Shown in pieces: positions 53,094 through 61,405 of a stretch of 64,000 nt of DNA. The translations under genes and the position numbers were made by a program. The DNA comes from DASSSQ01 sp963839285. Lineage in GTDB: Bacteria > Actinomycetota > Thermoleophilia > Gaiellales > Gaiellaceae. The notes under the pieces were generated by a model. It was not told the origin of the DNA. It was given only the letters and a program-made list of their open reading frames with translations, and ran no database searches. The stretch is taken from contig CAWIUN010000020.1 in assembly GCA_963839285.1 (NCBI GenBank), forward strand, positions 868,001-932,000, read 5' to 3'. Positions within the stretch are counted from its first letter, which is position 1, and every line of letters begins with the position of its first letter.

Positions 53094-53231
53094 GGGGAAG
53101 CCATCGTACTACCGCCTCAGGACGACTTCGTTCGGACGTTTTCGTGTCGGCAACGGGCCACTCGACGAGCCGCGCGCTCAGCGCGGCCGGAGCGCTCCGG
53201 GCACGGTCGCGCGCGCGTGAAATCGCGGCCC

Positions 53232-53468
53232 TCACCCGGCGGCCTTCTCGCCCGTCGCCCTCTCACCCGTCACCGTCTCGACCGTCAACCTGGGCGCGGC
53301 CCGGCCCTCGAGCTGCGAGAGGAGCGACTGCACCTCGACGCGCACCGCCTCGTCCAGCGGCTCGCCGTCGGCGATCTCGCGCACGAGCATCGTGCGCAAT
53401 TGCTCGCGGGCTTCCTCGGCGGCCCGCTGCCTGCGCGTCCGGTCGTCAGCCATCGCCCGCGCCTCCAC
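53232..53468 (-). CDS. Small hypothetical protein
   Basis: A 78-residue protein, or 73 residues from the internal ATG (MADDRTRRQRAAEEAREQLR). It is charged and helical, with DGEPLDEAVRVEVQSLLSQL in the middle, and no membrane segment. No family is recognised. The start overlaps the end of the next upstream small gene by 23 bp, so the two probably form a unit. A 138-bp gap separates it from the dnaE start. Confidence 0.55.
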   Translation of the reverse strand: MEARAMADDRTRRQRAAEEAREQLRTMLVREIADGEPLDEAVRVEVQSLLSQLEGRAAPRLTVETVTGERATGEKAAG

Positions 53469-53751
53469 GGCTGCGCCCCTCGACGTGCCGCCACCACGGG
53501 TAGGCGCCGCGACGACGCCGGCCCGGGTACGGCGGATCGAGGAGCCGCGGCTCGCGGTGGCCGTTCTCGACCCGCAGCCGCTCGATCGCCTCGCTCGCGG
53601 CGAGCCGCGTCTCGGGGAACTCCTCGCCCGTCCGCTCGCAGAGCTCCGCCGCGAGCGCGTAGATCTGGCGGGCGGTCGGCGGCGCGCCGGGGAAGGCGAT
53701 GCGGGACCGTTCCTCCACGGGGGGCGGTTGGAGTGCGCCGTCGCGGCTCAT
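53446..53751 (-). CDS. Small hypothetical protein
   Basis: A 101-residue protein. The central part, IAFPGAPPTARQIYALAAEL with CERTGEEFPETRLAASEAIE following, reads like the DUF3072 region of small actinobacterial proteins (PTxxQxxYLxxLxxE-type), but I do not claim this firmly. The C-terminal third is Arg/Gly-rich (YPGRRRRGAYPWWRHVE). It is the first gene of a two-gene unit with 53232-53468. Just upstream lie the 11-bp GTGCCG repeats. Confidence 0.58.
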   Translation of the reverse strand: MSRDGALQPPPVEERSRIAFPGAPPTARQIYALAAELCERTGEEFPETRLAASEAIERLRVENGHREPRLLDPPYPGRRRRGAYPWWRHVEGRSRGGAGDG

Positions 53752-53785
53752 GCCTGCATCGAAGCAGGGAAGCCGTGACGTGTCT

Positions 53786-53813
53786 GTGCCGGCTTCGTGC
53801 CGAAACCGTGCAG
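53786..53813 (+). repeat. Three GTGC(C/A)G units with 11-bp period
   Basis: GTGCCG at 53786, GTGCCG at 53797 and GTGCAG at 53808, spaced exactly 11 bp. It lies in the 102-bp gap upstream of the small gene at 53446-53751. No palindromic element is next to this one. Confidence 0.5.
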
Positions 53814-53853
53814 CCGGACGACGCGTAGGGAAGGTCGCCGGTGCAGGGCCGGG

Positions 53854-54630
53854 CTACGCGCCCGAGGGCGAGCCCGCCGGCAGCTTGACGACCTGCTGGG
53901 TCATGCCGCCGTCGACGAGCCAGCTCGCACCCGTGACGTAGCTCGCCGCCTCGGAGCAGAGGAAGGCGACGACGGCGGCGACCTCCTCCTCGGTGCCGGG
54001 ACGGCCGAGCGGCACCTCGGGATCGAGCTCGTCCGCCTCCTCGTTCCGCGGCGTCTCGATCACGCCCGGCGCGACCGAGTTGACGCGGATGTGGTGTTCG
54101 GCGAGCTCGAGACACATGCCGCGCGTCAGCATCCCGAGCGCCGCCTTCGCGGCGGCGTAGACGGCGAAGTTCGGGCGCGGGACGTGCTCGTGGACGCTCG
54201 TGATGTTGACGATCGCGCCGCCGTCCCCCTGCTCGATCATCTGCCGTGCCGCCGCCTGGGAGAGCAGGAACGACGCGCGGACGTCGACGGCGAAGGTCGT
54301 GTCGAAGTCGTCGGCGTCGAGCTCGAGGAACGGCTTCGCCGTCGAGAGCCCGGCGTTGTTGACGAGCGCGTCGACGCGACCGAGCTCGCGGACGACCTCC
54401 TCGACCATCCCCGCCGGCACCTCCGGATCGCGCAGGTCGCCGGCGACCCAGTGCGTCTCGCCCTTCGCGGCCAGCTCCTCGTAGGGCCCCTCGTGCTTGG
54501 CGTCGCGGCCCGCGGTCGCGTAGCCGAGCGCCCAGCCCTCGGCCTGCAGTCGCCGTGCGATCCCGAGCCCGATGCCCGTGTTCGCCCCGGTGACGATCGC
54601 GACCCGCACGGCAGGGTCGTTCCCACGCAC
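53854..54630 (-). CDS. SDR-family oxidoreductase (glucose-1-dehydrogenase-like)
   Basis: A 258-residue classical short-chain dehydrogenase. Cofactor motif VTGANTGIGLGIARRL, DLRDPEV, VNNAGLSTAKPF, catalytic INITSVHEH and YAAAKAALGMLTRGM (Tyr/Lys), and C-terminal GTEEEVAAVVAFLCSEAASY with VTGASWLVDGGM. The residue pattern after the second strand (ATAGRDAKHEG) favours NADP. Substrate is unknown. It is the last minus-strand gene after the dnaE-side small genes, with a 69-bp gap to the small gene at 54700. The frame is intact. Confidence 0.92.
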   Translation of the reverse strand: MRGNDPAVRVAIVTGANTGIGLGIARRLQAEGWALGYATAGRDAKHEGPYEELAAKGETHWVAGDLRDPEVPAGMVEEVVRELGRVDALVNNAGLSTAKPFLELDADDFDTTFAVDVRASFLLSQAAARQMIEQGDGGAIVNITSVHEHVPRPNFAVYAAAKAALGMLTRGMCLELAEHHIRVNSVAPGVIETPRNEEADELDPEVPLGRPGTEEEVAAVVAFLCSEAASYVTGASWLVDGGMTQQVVKLPAGSPSGA

Positions 54631-54699
54631 CGCGCGGGCTAACCGCCGGCCGTGCGTCGGACGTCCGAAACCCGGCGGCGGCCGCGGCCGGCGGGAGCG

Positions 54700-54912
54700 C
54701 TAGTCACCGTCCGGCGAGCGGCGGCGCTTCCAGAACGTCAGCACGCCGAAGAACGTCGCGACGCCGGCCGCGATCGCCGCGCGCGAGGTCGTGCTCTCCG
54801 GCGCCGACGGGACCGCGTCCTTCGCCTCCTGCGCCTTCTTCTTCGCCGCGCGCTTCGCCGCCTTGACGACGACCCAGCCGATCAATGCGTTGCGCCTGTT
54901 GACGATTCCCAT
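54700..54912 (-). CDS. Small basic membrane-anchored protein
   Basis: A 70-residue protein starting MGIVNRRNALIGWVVVKAAK, preceded by AAAGGAG seven bases upstream. The N-terminal hydrophobic stretch is followed by a strongly basic helix (KAAKRAAKKKAQEAKDAV) and a C-terminal membrane segment (RAAIAAGVATFFGVLTFWKR). Such small basic proteins with terminal TM segments are common and unstudied in actinobacteria. It lies between the SDR gene and the lpdA terminator, so it has its own transcript. Confidence 0.75.
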   Translation of the reverse strand: MGIVNRRNALIGWVVVKAAKRAAKKKAQEAKDAVPSAPESTTSRAAIAAGVATFFGVLTFWKRRRSPDGD

Positions 54913-54972
54913 TGCCCGCTCCTTTCGCTCTTCCCGCGACGCTACACCACCCGCGGCGGCGCCGGAAAAGAC

Positions 54973-55005
54973 GGAGCCGCCCCTCTGCGGCTCAGGGGCG
55001 GCTCC
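54973..55005 (-). terminator. Rho-independent terminator after lpdA
   Basis: A perfect 12-bp stem (GGAGCCGCCCCT / AGGGGCGGCTCC) with a 9-base loop. On the minus strand it is followed by GTCTTTTCC, a short T-run, so it fits termination of the lpdA transcript 120 bases after its stop. It also separates lpdA from the small gene at 54700-54912. Confidence 0.72.
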
Positions 55006-55070
55006 TGGAGAGATGCCCCGGAGCCGGCGGGCGGGCGCGACTCCGGGACGGGACGAGGGCACGTCCACCA

Positions 55071-55109
55071 ATGAAGACGCCGCCCTCCCGGGGAACTTGC
55101 GGTCTTCAT
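55071..55109 (-). promoter_or_regulatory. Inverted repeat just after the lpdA stop
   Basis: ATGAAGAC (55071-55078) and GTCTTCAT (55102-55109) form an 8-bp stem around a 23-base loop containing CTCCCGGGG. It lies 18 bases past the lpdA stop and upstream of the strong terminator. It may be an additional 3' RNA structure; its role is unknown. Confidence 0.4.
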
Positions 55110-55126
55110 CGATTCCTAACAACCGT

Positions 55127-56533
55127 TCAGGCGCTCGCGGCGGCCCGCTTGCGGTTGGGGACGTGGAGCGCCCGGCCGAGCGCGACGAGGGCCGCCTCCT
55201 TGATCGCCTCCGAGAGCGTCGGATGCGGCGCCATCCCGTCGGCGACCGTCTCGACCGTCGACTCGGCGTCGATCGCGACCACGCCCGCCTCGACCAGGTC
55301 GGTCACGTGCGGGCCGACCATGACCAGGCCGAGCAGCTCGCCGTAGCGCGTCTCGTGGATCGTCTTCACCCAGCCGACCGTCTCGTTCTGCATGACGGCG
55401 CGGGCGTTCGCGATCCACGGGAACCGCCCGACCGCGACGTCGTCGCCGTAGGCCTCGCGCGCCTCCGCCTCGGTCAGGCCGACGCCGGCGATCTCGGGGT
55501 CGGTGTAGATCGGCCGCGGCACGGCCCGGTTGTCGACGACGGCCTCGTGGCCCGTCGCGTTCTCGGCCGCGACCTCGCCCTCGCGGAAGGCGGTGTGCGC
55601 GAGCTGCCAGTAGCCCGCGCAGTCCCCGATCGCGTAGACGTGCGGAACCGTGGTGCGGCGGTGCTCGTCCGCGGCGATGCCCGTGCGCCTGTCGAACTCG
55701 ACGCCGACCTCCTCGAGCCCGAGCCCCTCGACGACCGGGCCGCGCCCGACCGAGACGAGCATCAGGTCCGCCTGCACCGCCTCGCCGTCGCCGTAGTGGA
55801 CGGTCAGCTCCGAGCCGGAGTCCTCGACCCTCGTGCACTGCTTGCCGAGCTGGAGCTCGATCCCGCGCCTGCCGAACTGCTTCGCGAGCTCGCCGGCCGC
55901 GTCCGCGTCCTCCTGCGGGATCAGCGTCTCGAGCATCTCGACGATCGTCACCTCGCTGCCGAAGCGGCGGAAGATCGAGGCGAACTCGCAGCCGATGATG
56001 CCGCCGCCGAGCACGACCAGCCGCCGCGGCACCTCGGTCTGGGCGAGCAGCCCGGTCGAGTCGACGCAGCGGGGCGAGTCGAGGCCCTCGATCGGCGGCC
56101 GCAGCGGGAAGGAGCCCGACGCGACGATCGCGCTCCTGAAGGTGACGTCCTCGCCGCCCTCGACCGCGAAGGTGTTCGCGTCCTTGAAGCGGCCGACGCC
56201 CTTCACCCACTCGACGCCGCTCGACTTGAAGAGCGACGCGACGCCGCCGGTCATCTGCTTGACGACCCCGTCCTTCCAGGCGTTCGCGGCCGCGAAGTCG
56301 AGCTCCGGCTCGCTCACCCTGACGCCGAACTTGCCGAACGACTCCCCGGCCTCCTTGAGCGCGAACGCGGTCTGCACCCAGGCCTTGGTCGGGATGCAGC
56401 CCACCCGCAGGCAGGTGCCGCCGAGCTCGGGCTCCTTCTCGATGCAGACCACCCTGGCGCCGAGCTGGGCGGCGCGGATCGCTGCCGTGTAGCCGCCCGG
56501 GCCGCCGCCGAGTACGGCAACGTCACAGTCCAT
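55127..56533 (-). CDS. lpdA: Dihydrolipoyl dehydrogenase (E3)
   Basis: Re-oxidises the lipoyl arms of 2-oxoacid dehydrogenase complexes. 468 residues: FAD motif VAVLGGGPGGYTAAIRAAQL, redox-active disulfide GGTCLRVGCIPTK (C41/C46), NAD motif LVVLGGGIIGCEFASIFRRF, VYAIGDCAGYWQLAHTAFRE and catalytic MAPHPTLSEAIKEA with His-Glu dyad. Intact and of normal length. The E1 and E2 genes of a pyruvate-type complex lie 2.6 kb away (59129-62526) on the same strand, so it is their probable E3. A terminator follows. Confidence 0.97.
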   Translation of the reverse strand: MDCDVAVLGGGPGGYTAAIRAAQLGARVVCIEKEPELGGTCLRVGCIPTKAWVQTAFALKEAGESFGKFGVRVSEPELDFAAANAWKDGVVKQMTGGVASLFKSSGVEWVKGVGRFKDANTFAVEGGEDVTFRSAIVASGSFPLRPPIEGLDSPRCVDSTGLLAQTEVPRRLVVLGGGIIGCEFASIFRRFGSEVTIVEMLETLIPQEDADAAGELAKQFGRRGIELQLGKQCTRVEDSGSELTVHYGDGEAVQADLMLVSVGRGPVVEGLGLEEVGVEFDRRTGIAADEHRRTTVPHVYAIGDCAGYWQLAHTAFREGEVAAENATGHEAVVDNRAVPRPIYTDPEIAGVGLTEAEAREAYGDDVAVGRFPWIANARAVMQNETVGWVKTIHETRYGELLGLVMVGPHVTDLVEAGVVAIDAESTVETVADGMAPHPTLSEAIKEAALVALGRALHVPNRKRAAASA

Positions 56534-56655
56534 CGCACATCTCCTGGCTCGCTTGTCGAGTCGATGCTACCGAGGCGCAAATCCTCCTCGCGGAGGGTGC
56601 CCGCGGCGGAGCGACCGCGCCGGCGGACGGCCGCGACGCCCGGCCCGGACGCCGG

Positions 56656-57466
56656 CTACCCGCCCGGCGTCGCGTACGGGACGAGCGCGGATCCGTCCGC
56701 GACCTCGTCCGCCGGCGGCAGCTCGACGTGCACGCCGCTGCCGTAGTCGCTCAGGTCGAGGCGCAGGCGCAGCGAGAAGAGCGCGTCGGCGCCGCCGACC
56801 TCGGCCGAGACGCGCCGGAGCAGGCCGTCGCGGTCGACCCAGACGTCGAGCGGGACGTCGCCGCCGCCGATCAGATCCAGCGCCTGCTGCGCCTGCTCGC
56901 GGTCTGCCTTCGGCTGCGACTCGAGCGCCTTCGCGCCGTCGATCGTGACGCGGTAGTGCGTCGTCTCGACGCCGTCGATCGTCTCCTCGCCGACCGTGGT
57001 CGACGTGCCCGCCTGCTTCAGCAGCTCGACGGCCCGCCGCGGGTCGAGCTGGTCCTGCGAGAGCGAGCCGAGGTCGACGCCGCCCGCCTTGGCCGCGTCG
57101 GCGAGGTCGAGCCGCGCCCAGCGTCTTGCCGGCCGGGAGCGTCGTGTCGCCGGCGGGCGGCTTCACGTAGGCGGCGGGGCTCGACGAGAGGTCGACGATC
57201 GCCTCGATCCGCTTCCCCTGGATGCCGGCGCCCGCCCGCAGCCGCTGCTGCGCGGCGTCGTAGGCGCCGTCGCCGGTCACCGCGAGCGCGTCCTTGCCGC
57301 CGACGCCCATCCCGAGCTCGAACGCGAAGCGGAACGAGCCCGCGTCGGCGGTCTTCGAGGCCGCCTTCGCGACCGGGTCGAGGGTCGCGCCGCCGCAGCC
57401 CGCGACGAGCGCGGCCGCGACGACGGCGAGCAGTCCGGCCGGGAGCAGCCGTAGGGGGAAGTCCAT
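56656..57466 (-). CDS. Putative LppX/LprG-type lipoprotein; one frameshift
   Basis: Signal peptide with lipobox: MDFPLRLLPAGLLAVVAAAL then VAGCGG, so Cys is lipidated by Lgt. The mature part starts as helix and beta strands (DAGSFRFAFELGMGVGGKDA, LRAGAGIQGKRIEAIVDLSS) resembling the LppX/LprAFG fold that carries lipids in mycobacteria. The frame breaks near 57118; CG in GGCGCGCGG restores KTLGARLDLADAAKAGGVDL and continues DGVETTHYRVTIDGAKALES and DVWVDRDGLLRRVSAEVGG, ending at TAG 56656-56658 after 270 residues. It is divergent from the TrkA-C protein. Family assignment is tentative. Confidence 0.75.
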
Positions 57467-57516
57467 CTTCACAGGGTAGCGCCGGCCGCGGTGACTATCT
57501 TCCCCCACCCGGGTAG

Positions 57517-58383
57517 GTGCCGATCATGCTCGCGATCGGCTCCCTCTTGCTCGTCGTCGCCGTCTCGCTGCTCGTCACCCGCGTGGCGACGGTGATGCTG
57601 ACCGCGACCGGCGTCTCGCGGGAGGTGGCGCGATTCCAGGCCCGCTCGGCCTTCACCGGGGCGGGCTTCACGACGCGTGAGACCGAGTCGGTCGTCAACC
57701 ACCCCGTCCGGCGGCGGATCGTCATGAACCTGATGCTGCTCGGCAACGTGGGGCTCGTCGCCGGGGTCAGCTCGCTGATGCTCGGCTTCACGCGTGACCG
57801 CTTCGGCGCCGACTGGGTGAAGCTGCTCGAGCTCGTCGCGGGGCTGCTCGCGCTCGTCTGGATCTCGCGCTCGCACCGGGTCGACCAGCGCCTGACGCAG
57901 CTGATCCGCGTCGTGCTCGAGCGGGCGACCGACCTCGGGACGCGCGACTACGCCGACCTGCTCGAGCTCGCGGGCGACTACTCGGTCACCGAGCTCGCCG
58001 TCCGCGAGGGCGACTGGGTCGCCGACCGCCGCCTCGCCGAGCTCGGCCTCCGCGACGAGGGGATCGCCGTGCTCGGCGTCATGCGAGACGGCGTCTACCG
58101 CGGCACGCCGACCGGCGAGACCTGCGTCGAGCCGGGCGACACGCTCGTCCTCTACGGGCGCGGCACGGACCTGGCCGAGCTCGACCGGCGGCCGGCCGGC
58201 GGCGCCGGCGACCTCGCGCACGACGAGGCCGTCCACTCCGCCTCCACCTCGGCCGCCGGGACTAGAGACTCGCCGCGCGTCGGCTCCGGCAGAGGGCTCT
58301 TCCCCTGCGGCTACGCCAGCGAGCGGAGCATCGTCACGGCCGTCCCCCGGTCGGCGACGCGCTCGAACCCGTGCCGGGCGTAG
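57517..58383 (+). CDS. Membrane protein with TrkA-C (RCK_C) domain; 3' end uncertain
   Basis: Two to three N-terminal membrane segments (IGSLLLVVAVSLLVTRVATV, NLMLLGNVGLVAGVSSLMLG, LLELVAGLLALVWIS) are followed by a TrkA-C ligand-binding domain (LAELGLRDEGIAVLGVMRDG, ETCVEPGDTLVLYGRGTDLA). RCK_C domains sense nucleotides or second messengers in potassium and other transport. As read, the frame runs 73 bp into the opposite GNAT gene. Two CG losses near 58200-58240 would place the stop at TAG 58263-58265 (250 residues), which I think likelier. The start is GTG 57517 or ATG 57526. Confidence 0.75.
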   Translation: MPIMLAIGSLLLVVAVSLLVTRVATVMLTATGVSREVARFQARSAFTGAGFTTRETESVVNHPVRRRIVMNLMLLGNVGLVAGVSSLMLGFTRDRFGADWVKLLELVAGLLALVWISRSHRVDQRLTQLIRVVLERATDLGTRDYADLLELAGDYSVTELAVREGDWVADRRLAELGLRDEGIAVLGVMRDGVYRGTPTGETCVEPGDTLVLYGRGTDLAELDRRPAGGAGDLAHDEAVHSASTSAAGTRDSPRVGSGRGLFPCGYASERSIVTAVPRSATRSNPCRA

Positions 58384-58769
58384 AACGCCTCCTGCTCGGA
58401 GTCCTTCTGCACCGAGAGCGAGATCTGCGCGTGGCCTTCCTGACGGGCCCGCTCGAGCAGGCCGTCGAGCAGCTCGGTGCCGTAGCCGTGCCCCCGCTTG
58501 CCCGGGACGACGGCGATCGTCAGCTCCGGCGTCTCCGCGTCGACGAAGCCGTAGCCGGGCGCCCGCTCCGGGTAGAGCCGGTACCAGGCGGCGCCGACCG
58601 GGCGGCCGTCCTCGAGCGCGATCACGGCGGCGTCGCCGGCCCGGCCCCAGCGGTCGACGTAGCGCGAGACCGGGATCTCGGTCTCGTAGACGTTGACGCG
58701 CCAGTGGTAGGCGTGGCGCAGCAGGTTGCGCTGGAAGGGCAGATCCGGCAGCCCGCCCCGGCGGATCAT
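58311..58769 (-). CDS. GNAT-family N-acetyltransferase
   Basis: A 152-residue acyl-CoA-dependent acetyltransferase. The pyrophosphate-binding segment is VVPGKRGHGYGTELLDGLLE, preceded by TPELTIAV and followed by ISLSVQKDSEQEAFYARHGF. The N-terminus (GGLPDLPFQRNLLRHAYHWR) is longer than the minimal fold. ATG at 58769 overlaps the VOC gene stop. Its acceptor is unknown. It is the distal gene of the run pdhA-pdhB-pdhC-VOC-GNAT on the minus strand. Confidence 0.9.
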   Translation of the reverse strand: MIRRGGLPDLPFQRNLLRHAYHWRVNVYETEIPVSRYVDRWGRAGDAAVIALEDGRPVGAAWYRLYPERAPGYGFVDAETPELTIAVVPGKRGHGYGTELLDGLLERARQEGHAQISLSVQKDSEQEAFYARHGFERVADRGTAVTMLRSLA

Positions 58770-59123
58770 GCGCCCGCGGGGACCTGCCGCTCGAGGATCT
58801 CGGCCAGCTGGACCCGGTTGCCGTCGGGGTCGTAGACGTCCACGAGCCGGACCTGCCCGTGCAGCTCGAAGACGACGCCCACGTCGACGCCGGCGGCGCG
58901 GAGCCGCTCCGCCTCGGCCTTCACGTCCTCGACGTCGACGGTCGCGACGCCGCCGTCCTGGCCCGGCTCGGACTCGACGATCACGATCTCCATCGGCCCG
59001 CGCGTCGAGCCCCGCCCAGCGGCCCTCCTCGTCGACGAACGTCTCGGCGAACCCGAGCGTGCCCGCGTAGAACGCGCGTCCGGCGTCGAGGTCGCGCACG
59101 GGGTACCAGACCTTGACGCCCAC
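58766..59123 (-). CDS. Glyoxalase/VOC-family protein; one frameshift
   Basis: A small vicinal-oxygen-chelate protein starting GTG: GVKVWYPVRDLDAGRAFYAG and FVDEEGRWAGL, then, after CG restored near 59008, RAPMEIVIVESEPGQDGG, VKAEAERLRAAGVDVGVVFE and VYDPDGNRVQLAEI, the second-half motif with the metal-binding Glu. The restored length is 119 residues, normal for this family. It lies 5 bp after the pdhC stop and overlaps the GNAT gene. The substrate is not evident; proximity to the pyruvate complex may be coincidental. Confidence 0.88.
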
Positions 59124-59128
59124 GTCGG

Positions 59129-60421
59129 CTAGAGCGCGAGCGCCGGCTCTTCGAGCAGCGCCTTCACGGTCGCCAGGAACTCGGCCCCGTCGGCGCCGTC
59201 GACCGCCCGGTGGTCGAAGGTGGCGGTCAGCGTCACCATCGGCAGGATCTCGAGCTCGCCGCCCGAGGCGACGACGCGGTCCTCGGTCGCGCCGACGGCC
59301 AGGATCCCGGCCTGCGGCGGGTTGATCACGGCCACGAACTGCTCGATCCCGTACTGCGGCATGCCGAGGTTCGAGATCGTGAAGGTGCCCTCCTCGAGGT
59401 CGGCGGTCTTCAGCTTGCCCTCGCGGGCGCGGCCGACGACGTCGCCGCGGGCGGCGGCGATCTCGGCCAGGGAGAGCCGCTCGACCGCGCGGATCACCGG
59501 CACGAAGAGGCCGGCCGGCGTCGCGGCGGCGATGCCGAGGTTCGCGCTCGGGAAGCGCAGGATCGCCTCCTCGGAGTACTGCGCGTTCACGGCCGGGTGG
59601 CGCAGGAGCGCGCGGGCGCAGACCTTCGCGAGCACGTCCGTGACGGTCAGGCGCACCTCGGGGTTCGCCTCGCGGTGGCGGGCGACGAGGTCGTTCGCGC
59701 GGGTCATGTCCGCGGAGACGGTCAGCTGGAAGACGGGGATCGTGAACGCCTCGGTCAGCCGGCGCGCGATCGTGCGGCGGACGTTCGTCAGCTCGATCCG
59801 CTCGACCTCGCCGGTCGCCTGCGCCGCCTGGACGGCGGGAGCGGGCTGCGCCGGGCCGGCCGCGGCGGCGCGCTCGACGTCCTCGGCGACGATGCGGCCC
59901 TCGGGCCCGGTGCCGGAGATCGCCGAGAGCTCGACGCCGCGCTCGCGCGCGATCCGGCGGGCGAGCGGCGAGGCCTTGACGCGGCCGTTCGTCGAGCCGC
60001 CGGCGGCCGGCGCGGGCTGCGCCTCGGCGGTCGCGGCGGCCGCCTCGCGGCCCCGCTCCCGCTCGGGCTCGCGCCCGGGCGCCTCGGCCGGCTTCTCGGC
60101 GGTCACCGGCTCCTCGCCTGCGGCCTCCGCCTCGGCCTCGTCGGGACGCGCCGCGCCGGGCGTGTCGCCCACGGGCACCTCCTCGCCGGCCTCGCCGATG
60201 TAGGCGATCGTCGTGCCGACCGACTCCTCGCCCTCGGCGACGACGATCCTGAGCAGGACGCCGGCGGCCTCCGCCTCGACCTCCTGGGTCACCTTCTCGG
60301 TGTCGAGCTCGTAGAGCGGCTCGCCCTTCGCGACCTCGTCGCCCTCGGCCTTCAGCCAGCGGACGATCGTGCCCGACTCCATCCCCTGCCCCAGGCGCGG
60401 GACCTTGACCTCGGTGGCCAC
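59129..60421 (-). CDS. pdhC: Dihydrolipoamide acetyltransferase (E2) of a 2-oxoacid dehydrogenase
   Basis: A 430-residue E2 with one lipoyl domain (1-76; lipoyl-lysine K43 in ELDTEKVTQEV), a Pro/Ala/Glu-rich linker, a peripheral subunit-binding domain (VKASPLARRIARERGVELSA, about 140-180, with GTGPEGRIVAEDV) and the catalytic domain (RRTIARRLTEAFTIPVFQLT; DHRAVDGADG near the C-terminus with His404 and Asp408). It carries the acetyl or acyl group from E1 to CoA and passes electrons to E3. The one-lipoyl layout is usual for actinobacterial branched or pyruvate complexes. The name is by homology; substrate specificity is open. Intact. Confidence 0.94.
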   Translation of the reverse strand: MATEVKVPRLGQGMESGTIVRWLKAEGDEVAKGEPLYELDTEKVTQEVEAEAAGVLLRIVVAEGEESVGTTIAYIGEAGEEVPVGDTPGAARPDEAEAEAAGEEPVTAEKPAEAPGREPERERGREAAAATAEAQPAPAAGGSTNGRVKASPLARRIARERGVELSAISGTGPEGRIVAEDVERAAAAGPAQPAPAVQAAQATGEVERIELTNVRRTIARRLTEAFTIPVFQLTVSADMTRANDLVARHREANPEVRLTVTDVLAKVCARALLRHPAVNAQYSEEAILRFPSANLGIAAATPAGLFVPVIRAVERLSLAEIAAARGDVVGRAREGKLKTADLEEGTFTISNLGMPQYGIEQFVAVINPPQAGILAVGATEDRVVASGGELEILPMVTLTATFDHRAVDGADGAEFLATVKALLEEPALAL

Positions 60422-60424
60422 GGG

Positions 60425-61405
60425 CTACGCCTTCCCGACGGTGCGCTTGATCGCCTCGAGCACGTCCTCGACCTGGGGGACGACGTACTGCTCCATCACC
60501 GGCGCGAACGCGAGCGGGGCGAACTTCGAGCCGACGCGCTCGATCGGCGCGTCGAGCCAGTCGAAGGCCTGGTACTGCAGCACCGCGGCGACCTCGGCGC
60601 CGAAGCCCATCCGCGTCACCGCCTCGTGCGCGATCACGGCGCGGTTCGTCTTCTTGACCGAGTCGACGAGCGCCCGCTCGTCGAGCGGCTGCAGCGTGCG
60701 CGGGTCGAGCACCTCGACCGAGATGCCCTCCTGCTCCGCCTCGGCGGCCGCCTTCAGCGACTCGTGCACGAGCCGGCCGGTCGCGATCACGGTCACGTCC
60801 TCGCCCTCGCGGTGCACGCGCGCCTTCCCGAGCGGGATCGGCTCGATCTGCTCGGAGACGTCCTCCTTGAGGCCGTAGAGCGTGCGGTGCTCGAAGAACA
60901 CGACCGGGTTGTCGTCGTAGATCGCGGTCGTCAGCAGGCCGCGGACGTCGCTCGGCGTCGAGGCGAAGACGACCTTCAGCCCCGGCACGTGCACGAACCA
61001 GGCCTCGACCTGCTGCGCGTGCTGGGCGCCCGGGCTCCAGCCGGCGCCGCCCTGCGTGCGGATCGTCAGCGGCACCTTCAGCTGCCCGCCGGACATGTAG
61101 CGGTGCTTGGCCGCCTGGTTGACGAGCTGCTCCATCGAGAGCGTCAGGAAGTCCTCGTACATGATCTCGACGACCGGGCGCATGCCCTGCATCGCGGCGC
61201 CGATGCCCGCGCCGACGATCGCCATCTCGGAGATCGGCGTGTTGCGGACGCGCTCGGGGCCGAACTCGTCGAGCATCCCCTGGGTGACGCCCATCGAGCC
61301 GCCCATCTCGGCGATGTCCTCGCCCATGACGAAGACGTCGTCGTCGCTTCGCATCGCGGCGGAGAGCGCCTCGCGGACCGCCTCGCGGTAGGAGATCTCA
61401 GGCAT
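60425..61405 (-). CDS. pdhB: 2-oxoacid dehydrogenase E1 component, beta subunit
   Basis: A 326-residue transketolase-like beta subunit: ISYREAVREALSAAMRSDDD, FVMGEDIAEMGGSMGVTQGM, RVRNTPISEMAIVGAGIGAA, VVEIMYEDFLTLSMEQLVNQ, IRTQGGAGWSPGAQHAQQVE (catalytic His), and DPRTLQPLDERALVDSVKKT. ATG at 61405 gives a normal size; an in-frame extension upstream is not used because it lies in a structured leader. It is 3 bp from pdhC and 146 bp from pdhA, with an inverted repeat between. Confidence 0.95.
   Translation of the reverse strand: MPEISYREAVREALSAAMRSDDDVFVMGEDIAEMGGSMGVTQGMLDEFGPERVRNTPISEMAIVGAGIGAAMQGMRPVVEIMYEDFLTLSMEQLVNQAAKHRYMSGGQLKVPLTIRTQGGAGWSPGAQHAQQVEAWFVHVPGLKVVFASTPSDVRGLLTTAIYDDNPVVFFEHRTLYGLKEDVSEQIEPIPLGKARVHREGEDVTVIATGRLVHESLKAAAEAEQEGISVEVLDPRTLQPLDERALVDSVKKTNRAVIAHEAVTRMGFGAEVAAVLQYQAFDWLDAPIERVGSKFAPLAFAPVMEQYVVPQVEDVLEAIKRTVGKA

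Noticed and set aside
57496..57520. CCCCCACCCGGGTAGGTGCCGAT before the TrkA-C gene, resembling the palindromic element and the GTGCCGA unit
   Set aside because: Only half of the palindrome is present, and the CCTCCCTCG part is missing; perhaps a degenerate copy, not enough to call.
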